From assembly GCA_022457065.1 (NCBI GenBank), contig JAJGBQ010000002.1:5208001-5272000 (forward strand): 64,000 nt of DNA. The letters run 5' to 3'. This DNA is from Curvularia sp. ZM96. Taxonomy: Eukaryota > Ascomycota > Dothideomycetes > Pleosporales > Pleosporaceae. Positions 56,227 to 64,000 of the stretch are shown piece after piece; position 1 is the first letter of the stretch, and the number at the start of each line of letters is the position of its first letter. The translations under genes and the position numbers were made by a program. Under the pieces are notes generated by a model. It did not search any database. It saw only the letters and a list, made by a program, of their open reading frames with translations, and was not told the origin of the DNA.

Positions 56227-58130
56227 TACTACTAAAATTTAAAACTAATATATTAGACTTAGCCTTAGAAGGCTATGCTAGTATCTATATTAATAGTAAA
56301 TAGCACCTAATAGTATATTACTTAAGAAAGTTCTTAGGACTAGAAGAATAATATGATGTACACGACAAGGAACTACTTATAATAGTTATATATCTAAAAT
56401 ATTAGAGAGTATACGTAGAAAGCTACTTAGAACTTACTATCTATATAGATTATAAGAACTTAGTATACTTTACTACTACGAAATCTCTTAATTAACGCTA
56501 GACCTAATAGGCTAAGCTACTTAGATAATATAAATTCAAGATTATGTATATACTAGGAAAAGAAAATAGTAGAGTAGACGCTCTTAGCTAAAGACTAGAT
56601 ATTGTAGGAACTAAAGAAGTTATCGACACCGCGATACTTAAGTAAAACGAAGATAGATCTCTAGAACTAGTAAAGACTATTAATAGAATACTTAAAATTA
56701 GAAACGATATACTTAAAGACTAGTAAGAAGAAATTATTTAATAATACTACGACGACCTAGTATATAGATACCCTAGGATCGCTAGAATAATAGAACTAAT
56801 TCGACGAAACTACAAATTTAGTAAAATAAAGAATAAGGTTATAGCCTTTATCGCTAAATATGAACAATACTAGAAGAATAAGTATAGTACTTATACACTA
56901 TATAGAGAAATATAAGCTTAAGAACTACTAGATATACTCTAGATAGACATCTCTATAGACTTTATAATAGGACTACTAGTCTTAAAGGACCCTATAACTA
57001 ATATTAGCTATAACGTAATTCTAGTTATAGTAGATAGATTTACTAAATACGTAGTATATATTATATTTAGGAAAGATTACGATATAGAACAACTTATATA
57101 TATATTCTACAATAGAATTATAAGAAACTATAGAATACTAAAGTTAATTACTAGTAATAGAGATAAGCTCTTTACGTTAAACTTTTAGACAACCTCAATA
57201 GTAATAATAGGAATAAAAAGGAAGCTATCTATAGCTTACTACCTAGAAACTAATAGACAAATAGAAAGAATAAATAGGACTATAAAAATATACCTACGTA
57301 TCTACACTAACTATTAGTAAAATAATTAGGCATAACTATTACTAATAGTATAACTAGCGTATAATAATAAAATATTAGAATCTATAGAATAAACACTATT
57401 TTATATAAATTATAAGAGATATCTAAATCTCTTTACTAGAACTTTACTAAGTATAAAAATAGAAGTAGCTATTATAACGGCTAAAAAACTAAAGAAAATA
57501 TATAAATAACTACGAGAATTACTTAAAAAGATATAATACTAGAGTATTTTATATATTAACTAGAAAAGAAAAATAGCACCTTAGCTAAAGAAGAGGGATA
57601 AAGTGTATCTACTTACGAAGAACCTTTAAACAAAACGACTAAGTAAAGGACTAGATAACGTTAAGGTTAGACTATTTTTAATTTTAAAGTAAAATAGACT
57701 AGTAACTTATATATTAGATCTACTACTAGACGCTAAGATATACCTAAGATTCTATATTAAACTATTAGAACTAGCAGACCCTAAAACGCTATTATAAGAA
57801 ACATTTTACTACGAAATAGAAGAAGACGACGAATACGACGTAGAAGACCTCTAAGAATACTAAGAAACTAGAAGAGATAATTTCTAAGATAACGACTTCT
57901 ACTAAGAATAGCTAGTTAAATAGAAAGAATACCTAGAATTAGAAAACACATAGGAACCTAAAGCTAATCTATAAAACTATTAGTAACTACTAAAAAAATA
58001 CTAAAAATAAAATAATATCTACTATTACACTAGAAGAGCGAAACTAATAAAAGGAAAACCTAATAAAATAAGATTCTATAACGAACTAATAACACTAGAG
58101 CTATAGAAAGGGAAACATACTATCAAGAAG

Positions 58131-58733
58131 AAGAAGTAGGCGCATCACTAGTCTCGCCAATAGCCTTAGCGAAACTAGAATCACTCTCTAGAAAGAAAGG
58201 CATAAAGGCACTCTAATCTAAGGCGGAAGTACTAGGCATTAGGCCACCCTCTAAAGTAGACACCTCCTAATTCACCTACTCTATTAACTCTAGAGCCTCA
58301 ATATTCTCTATAAACTTTCCTAACTTATTAATTTATTATTACTTACGACGTTTTAATAACTTTTATTATTTATAAAGACAGTCTTTCTTCGCACGAGCTG
58401 CTATTAACGACTATAAGGCCGCAGCTTCTACTATATCTATATCCACTTCTTACTACTCTAAACGCGCGAGCTCTTAATCTAGTTTTTCGAAGTTTAGAAC
58501 TAGAACCTCTACTAGAACGTATAACTTCACCCTATTACGATAATAATTTCTATACTCTTTCTTTAATAACAATATCTAGCACTCTAAATTCTTCTTTGCG
58601 TAATATTAATAAGAAACTATTATAAGTTCTCTAGTTTAGTTAATTCGATTACTAAGCGCGTAACGATAGATAGTACTTCTAGACACTATAATAGTTAGCT
58701 TATAAGAACATAAAGCTAGAAAGGGGAGAATAG
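58131..58733. other. 3' part of the gypsy element, degenerate
   Basis: AT-rich sequence with weak minus-strand coding texture, ending in a purine-rich tract GAAAGGGGAGAATAG (58719-58732). That is a typical polypurine tract just before the 3' LTR. No domain was recognised. Confidence 0.45.
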
Positions 58734-58841
58734 TGTTACGAACCTAAGCAGAGAGGATAGCGCAAGATATAGAAAGAATAAAGGAAGAGACTATATCTAA
58801 GACCTCTTTTAGAGAAAGGGACATACTTAGCTAATAACGTA
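58734..58841 (+). repeat. Start of the gypsy 3' LTR, interrupted by D2
   Basis: TGTTACGAACCTAAGCAGAG follows the purine tract, as expected for an LTR beginning TGTTACG. The LTR is cut at the TA site by element D2, and its remainder probably continues after 60705. A matching 5' LTR was not identified. Confidence 0.45.
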
Positions 58842-60703
58842 ACGTACCTCACGGGTTGCCCGCCCATACAGGTTACCCGCCCACTTTTACCAAGACCCCA
58901 CCAAAACAGCTACCTTACTCTAATATCGCAACAACGACAATACTTACAGTCTTCTATTAAATATTAGATATAGCTTGCCCTTTAAGCTCTTAAACAAGAC
59001 GCGAATCTCTCTAAGCGACGCGCTATAGCTATCTTTAACGTCCCTCGTAAGACATTAGGCGATCGACGCGTTAGGCAGACTTTAAAAGCAGATTACTAGC
59101 CTAAGTTAAAGAATTTAACTAGGCTTGAGAAGGACGTAGTTATTAAGTATATACTTAAACTTATTACGCGTGGATTTCCCCCAAGACTCGCTAACGTGGC
59201 TAGTATAGCTAATTCCTTACGCGCTAAGCGCAATTTAGACTAGGTTAGACAAAACTAGCCTAGTACGTTCGTGAAGCGCCAATCTAAGCTTGTAACGCGG
59301 TTTAATCGCAAGTACGACTATAAGAGAGCCCTCTGCGAGAATCCTAAGGCTATTTAAGCCTAGTTTAACTTAGTAGCTAATATAAAAGCTAAGTATAGTA
59401 TCTAGGACGATAATATATTTAACTTTAATAAGACGGGCTTTATAATAGGCTAGATTGCCCTTATAGCTATTATCATAGCTTTAGAAAGACGTAGACGGCC
59501 TAAGACTATCTAGCTAGGTAATAGAGAGTGGGCGACAGTCATCTAGGGCATTAATACGACTAGATAGACGATTCCGCCCTTCATTATCCTTAAGGCACGT
59601 TACCACCTCTCTAGCTAGTATAAGAACGGCGATATACCTTAGGACTAGGCTATTAGAGTCTCTAAGAACGGCTAGACGACTAATAAGCTTAGTCTTGCAT
59701 AGCTAAAGCACTTTAATAAGTATATAAAGATAAAGAAGGTAGACGCTAACCACCTACTTATTATTAACGGCTATAAGAGCTACAACTCGCTAGATTTCTA
59801 GAAATACTACAAAGATAACTCTATTATTACTATTTATATGCCTCTGCACTCGTCTCACCTCTTACAGCCCCTTAACGTAGACTATTTTGCCTCTTTAAAG
59901 TAGGCCTACAGACGCCAAGTCGAATCGCTTATGCGCACCCAGATTAGTCACGTCACAAAACAAGAGTTTCTTCTTTGCTTTAAGCGGGCTTTTAACGTAT
60001 CGTTTATAGCTAGTAATGTCTAAGAAGGCTTTCAAGGCGCTAGATTAGTTCTATTTAACCTAGAACGGGTTATATCCGCCCTTAATATCAAGTTACGCAC
60101 TCTATCACCCCTATCTGCTAACAACTAGCCCTAGGTATTACAAACCTCTAGCAATACCCTAGAATTAGGGTCGCAATCGACGCTAGTAAAGTAAAGGCTT
60201 TAGAGACATATAGATAGCTTACTAACGTCTATTATAGAGGCCTTTAAGAAGGTCTTAAAGAGGGCAGCTATTATTGCGCATAAGTTAGTATTAGCCTAAA
60301 AAGAGATAGCTAAGCTTAAGGCAGCAAATAAGGCCGTAACGCGACGAAAATCACATAAAAGAAAGCGGGTTTAGGTAGAGGGGACCTTAACAGTTGAAGA
60401 TAGGGCGCGCTTATCTACTCTTTAAGACTTTAGAGCGCGTAGTAATAGGAAGAAGTTAAAGAAGCAGAAACGCGCTAAAGGGGGTAAACCATCTTAAAGG
60501 CGGTGTGGACGGTACAATAGGACTAGACATAACGCGCGAACGTGCAAGTAGGTAGTAGAAGTAGACTCTAAATAATATCTTGTATTGCTTTACACTATAT
60601 AGGTCTAAAGTAGGCTGTTTTAGACTATAATATAGTAGTTTTAGTAGGGTCTTGGCAAAAGTGGGCGGGTAACCCGTGTGGGCGGGCAACCCGTGAGGTA
60701 CGT
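58842..60703 (+). mobile_element. Pogo/Fot1-like transposon D2, 1862 bp, RIP-mutated
   Basis: Twin of D1 with the same length and the TA duplication at 58840-58841 and 60704-60705. The TIR 17-bp units are ACGGGTTGCCCGCCCA and a RIP-altered CAGGTTACCCGCCCA on the left, and the unaltered pair on the right. The coding region matches D1 closely, with private transitions in each copy. Confidence 0.9.
58923..60574 (+). pseudogene. Fot1-like transposase of D2, start codon lost
   Basis: Counterpart of 48918-50570. The start ATG is ATA here (58923-58925), a G to A change. The frame is broken by TAG/TAA throughout; the second catalytic Asp is again Asn (LLIINGYKSYNS) and the third is Asn (LLQPLNVDYF). 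The zinc knuckle region reads RRCGRYNRTRHNARTC, with one Cys lost. It is dead. Confidence 0.85.
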
Positions 60704-60705
60704 TA

Positions 60706-61040
60706 TAAGTAATTATATATTCTATAGGCTTAGCGGAACGCTACTATAAGACATATTACGTGTATTCTATAGATCCTATATAATTCTATAACATTCTACG
60801 CATAGGACACCATAAGACACTATAGAATAGTGTAGAATATAGAATATTCACTTAGTATATAGGAATAGACATTAGGCCCTTATAGCTTAATATATTTAAC
60901 TTAAGTTATAAGTATAAGTATAATATACGAGTTACTTGTAGAGAACTGTTTATATCACCCTGTTACTTTATCCGCGAAAACTAACCTCAGAGTCTTGACA
61001 CTAGAAGTCTTATATTACTTCCACTCAAGATCCACTCTTA
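60706..61040. other. AT-rich RIP DNA, probably gypsy LTR remainder
   Basis: CTATAGAATAGTGTAGAATATAGAATAT-type short palindromic words occur at about 60820-60850. No gene. The stretch ends at the TA site of A3. Confidence 0.4.
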
Positions 61041-63258
61041 ACACGAGCGCGCCACCTAAGCGAGCGCGCCGCTTTACACTAGCACGTCAACTCTAAGGCG
61101 TTATCACGTAATATCTTAACAACGCACTACCTAAACTTTCTATACTAAATTAGACCTATAACTTACTTTTCTTAATTTTAAATTCTAACGTATTAAAAGT
61201 TAGAGACGTGCTATAGCGATCTACAACGTCCTACGAAGAACGCTCTAGCGTAGAGACGCTAAGACACGCTTCTAACGCGACTGCGAAGCGAATTTAAAAC
61301 GCTTAAATAGACTAGAAGAGGGGGCTATAGTTAGGCGTATTCTTAAGAAGTCTGCGCGAGAATTTGTGTCTATAAAGCCTAACGTTTAAGTAATAGCTAA
61401 TAAACTATTATATAAGCGTAGAAGTAACTCTATTAGCAAGAACTAGATTAATAACTTTGTTAAGCGAACCCCTAAGCTCCGCACGCGCTAGAGCTATCTC
61501 TATAATTACTAGCGAGCTACTTACGAGGACTAGACTGGTAAATCGGGTTATTAGCTAGGGCTATCGATTATCTCATCAAAGACTAGTCCAAATCGAGTAA
61601 TTCTGATGTCATTGGAAAGCTAGCACTCTAATCTAGATATTACTGATATATTATTTTAGGCTACCTCTAATAGTACTAGCGCTAGAGCTAAAAGAGAGGT
61701 AAAAAAGGGGGTATACCCGACACATAACCTAACCCAGGGGCTAACAAACGGGCTATTAGATAACTTTTGAACTAAGCTAGATACGGCTTAGCTTAGTATT
61801 ACATGAAAGTATGCCCGTGCGTCTAGCTTTCTAATGAGGTCAGAATTACCTAATTCGGACTAGTCTTTGATGAGATATTGATGAAAGAAGAAAAGTGGGT
61901 CATAACCCGTTTACCAGTCTAACGAGGACCTAGCGGCTATCTAGCGCTAGTTTAACTTAGTTCTAGTAATAAAGTAGAAGTAGGGTATTGTGGACGACGA
62001 TATCTATAACTTTAATAAGACTAGCTTTATAATAGGCAAGATTTTATTATAGTTAGTTATTATAGACTTAGAGAGTTCTAGTAAAAAGAAGCGGGTATAG
62101 CTAGGTAACTATAAGTAGGTTACTATAATCTAAGGCGTAGGCGCGTTAGGTCGCTAGCTACTACCCTTTGTTATCTTTATAGGTAAGGTGCTTATCAACG
62201 TCTAGTTTAAAAATCTACCTACTAACTAGGTCCTTAAAGTTAGTTCTAATAGCTAGACGAATAATTAGCTTACTCTTACGTAGTTAAAGTACTTTAATAC
62301 CTATATAAAGAGGCAGACTATAAGTAGGTATTAACTACTTATTATTAATAGCTATAAGAGCTACTACTCTATTAATTTTTAAGATCTTTATAAGGAGAAG
62401 AATATTATTCTTCTCTATATACCTACGTACTCGTCTTATCTATTATAGCCTCTTAATATCGTCTACTTCTCGCCGTTAAAGCGTAAGTATGGCGACTTAA
62501 TTTTAGGCTTAGCACGTAACCGCACTAGCTATATTAGTAAGAAGACCTTTCTACTAGCCTTTAAGGCTACTTTTAAGTAGTCTATTATAAAGAATAATAT
62601 CTAAGCTAGCTTTAGAGGCGCTAGTCTAGTCCTATATAACTTATAGACTATACTATCTAAGCTTAACGTAGTAGTATAGACACTATATTAACCGCTATAA
62701 TAGGTGGCTACCTAGCAGGCGTAGACACTACGTAACGCGCGCGAGGTCGAGGCTTAAATTAGTCTTATTTAATAGAGCGTAAGAAAGCGCTATAGGTCTT
62801 CTACTAATTTACTTACTAAGTAGATTGCGTAGTTAAGTAAGAGGACTTAGCAAATAGTATATAAAATAACGCTTATAATAGAAAAAATAAGTACTCTTTA
62901 AGTAGCTCTAGACGAATTAAATAAGCATAAGAGCTATAAGTGGCGATACGTATAGATAGAAGAGACTCTTACTATAGGCGACGTATAAGAAGTATTAGCT
63001 AAATAGATAGGTAGTAGTCGTGGCGATAGTAAGAGCGCGTTAAAGAGGGTGCGAGAAGAGAGGCGGTACGGGCGTTATAAGTAGACTAGACATAACGCTT
63101 ATACCTGCGTAGTTAAGATAGATAGTGTAAGTAATAGTAGTAATTCTAATAATTAATTTAGTATACTACGATAGTTTATTGACTATAATAAGAGTGCGTA
63201 ATAACGCCTTGAAGTTGACGCGCTAGTGTAAAGCGGCGCGCTCGCTTATGAACCACGT
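61041..63258 (+). mobile_element. Pogo/Fot1-like transposon A3, heavily RIP-mutated, with an insertion
   Basis: Third family A copy. TA flanks are at 61039-61040 and 63259-63260. The right TIR reversed reads ACGTGGTTCAT then AAGCGAGCGCGCCGCTTTAC. The left has two units (ACGAGCGCGCCACCT and AAGCGAGCGCGCCGC) but lacks the outer GTGGTTCAT, while the right has only one unit. The core block is CGCGCC, different from A1 and A2. The transposase is recognisable along its full length (CEANLKRLN, IYNFNKTSF, CFSPLKRKYGD-like text, final zinc knuckle region) but destroyed. A 391-bp MITE plus its 8-bp duplication interrupts it; without these it would be about 1819 bp. Confidence 0.82.
61531..61921. mobile_element. 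hAT-type MITE, 391 bp, with perfect 8-bp target duplication
   Basis: The ends are inverted: TAGACTGGTAAATCGGGTTA at the left, and TAGACTGGTAAACGGGTTAT read inward from the right. The 8-bp direct repeat ACGAGGAC stands on both sides (61523-61530 and 61922-61929). In A1 and A2 the corresponding place reads GCGAGGAC only once, proving insertion. Inner arms (AAAGACTAGTCC, AAAGCTAG, facing copies) extend the inverted region to about 90 bp. An 8-bp duplication and TAGACTGG-type ends fit the hAT superfamily. No coding capacity. It keeps CpA/TpG steps that its host has lost. Confidence 0.88.
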
Positions 63259-63260
63259 TA

Positions 63261-63444
63261 ATAGAAATATACCTAGTATAACGACTAGTTACTATATCTA
63301 TAAAGTAACGAAGATTCTTTTCTTTATAGCGCTTATACTAGAAAGTTATCTTTAAACCCTACTCTTTTATACAATTAGTATAGGCGCGACGTTAGAAAGT
63401 CGAGTTCTAAGCACGAACGCAACAAGAAGGCTAAACCTTAGATA
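63261..63444 (-). repeat. Second copy of the 50.7-51.3 kb repeat, truncated
   Basis: Similar to 51020-51215 in the same orientation: AACGACTAGTTA, then GAAGATTCTT.TCTT and AGCGCTTATA stretches match with transitions. It is cut at the TA by element D3. It encodes part of the Cys-containing minus-strand frame. Confidence 0.6.
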
Positions 63445-64000
63445 ACGTACCTCACGGGTTCGCCGGCCACACGGGTTCGCCAGCCACTTTTGCCAAGACC
63501 CTACTAAAACTACTATATTATAGTCTAAAACAGTCTACTTTAGACCTATATAGCGTAAAGAAATATATAATATTATTCTAAGTCTACTTCTAGTACCTAC
63601 TTGTACGTTCGCGCGTTATGCCCTATCCTATTATACTATCTATACCGCCTTTAAGATAGTTTACTCTCTTTAGCGCGTTTCTACTTCTTTAACGTCTTCC
63701 TATTACTACGTATACTAAAGTTCTAGAGAGTGGCTAAGCGCTCTCTATCTTTAACTATTAAGGTCCTCTCTATCTAAACTCGTTTTCTTTTATGCGATTT
63801 TCGTTACGTAGTAGCTGCGTTAGCTACTTTAAGCTTAGTAATTTACTTTTACGCTAACACTAACTTATACGCGATAATAGCTACCCTCTTTAAGACCTTT
63901 TTAAAGGCCTCTACTATAGACGTTAGTGAACTATCTATATACTTTTAAATTCTCTACTTTACTAGCGTTAATTACGACTCTAATTCTAGAGTATTACTAG
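63445..64000 (-). mobile_element. Pogo/Fot1-like element D3, inverted, runs off the window
   Basis: TA at 63443-63444 is followed by ACGTACCTC and two 17-bp units, ACGGGTTCGCCGGCCAC and ACGGGTTCGCCAGCCAC. The core CGCCGGCC differs from GCCCGCCC of D1/D2. Inside, the reverse complement of the D-family 3' end follows (zinc knuckle and Lys/Arg tail region, RIP-mutated), so the transposase runs on the minus strand and its 5' part lies outside the window. Confidence 0.82.

Larger units (their letters stand above)
51841..58130 (+). pseudogene. Ty3/gypsy gag-pol, RIP-destroyed and interrupted by pogo A2
   Basis: Remains of a gypsy-type retrotransposon polyprotein lie on both sides of the pogo element at 54381-56226. 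In order: a gag-like part (to about 52790), an aspartic protease region (ALVD.G..DNYV text near 52860), and reverse transcriptase. The RT part shows PLISLVRYLVIFVLKKDRI, LCVNYRKLNDIIVKN, AKIFIALDLRDRYY and IAYLDNILIYLENKKN (from the YLDD box) between 53550 and 54010. After the insertion come the RNase H end (VHDKELLAIVV, VYTKSY), the integrase core (IDFIIGLLVLKDP, VILVIVDRFTKYVVY, ITSNRDKLFT) and a C-terminal acidic stretch. Stops occur every few codons, mostly TAG/TAA. Total coding length without the insert is about 4.4 kb, normal for gypsy. It cannot be active. Confidence 0.85.

Noticed and set aside
51346..61030. A complete gypsy element with matching LTRs
   Set aside because: The 3' polypurine tract and LTR start are visible, but no convincing 5' LTR match could be found by eye, so LTR pairs were not annotated.

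Overview
The window looks like nuclear DNA of a filamentous ascomycete (Pezizomycotina). The reasons are introns of about 47-170 nt with GT..AG ends, a Zn2Cys6 transcription factor with a fungal activator middle region, a fungal-type hybrid histidine kinase, MARVEL-type membrane proteins, remnants of fungal NLR-type proteins, and repeats scarred by repeat-induced point mutation (RIP). In the scarred blocks CpA/TpG is scarce, TpA is abundant, CpG survives, and old reading frames are broken almost only by TAG and TAA (CAG, CAA or TGG origins). No species can be named from the sequence alone.

Layout. About 1-18.1 kb is an AT-rich repeat compartment. It holds a solo-LTR-like insertion, a small MITE, a Tc1/mariner element (1551-2899), a nearly clean pogo/Fot1-like element A1 (3413-5258), then about 12.8 kb of RIP wreckage with unidentified degenerate coding frames, a palindromic minisatellite, a 77-bp satellite and fold-back elements. 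About 18.1-47.8 kb is base-balanced. It carries the genes that look alive: a Zn2Cys6 transcription factor (25.2-27.9 kb, minus), a GAF-containing hybrid histidine kinase (31.6-35.6 kb, minus) and a 194-residue Cys/His-rich protein (43.9-44.5 kb, plus). These sit among broken genes (PNP-domain and TPR pieces of NLR-type proteins, two MARVEL-like genes, others) and broken pogo and mariner transposases. About 47.8-64 kb is again a RIP compartment: pogo copies D1 and D2 (both 1862 bp), a Ty3/gypsy gag-pol wreck interrupted by pogo A2, pogo A3 interrupted by a hAT-type MITE, and the start of an inverted D3.

Biology. The kinase and the transcription factor are plausible signalling and regulatory genes, but nothing shows that they work together. 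The most informative part is the transposon record. Pogo family A is present in three RIP states. Within each element all copies of a 17-bp repeat in the terminal inverted repeats share the same 8-bp core, that core differs between elements, and the DNA-binding helix of the transposase differs too. Short insertions (122-391 bp) with exact 5- or 8-bp target duplications lie in or next to mutated hosts and look little mutated themselves. I found no CRISPR array, rRNA or convincing tRNA. I found no previously undescribed system that I could defend beyond the TIR/helix observation.
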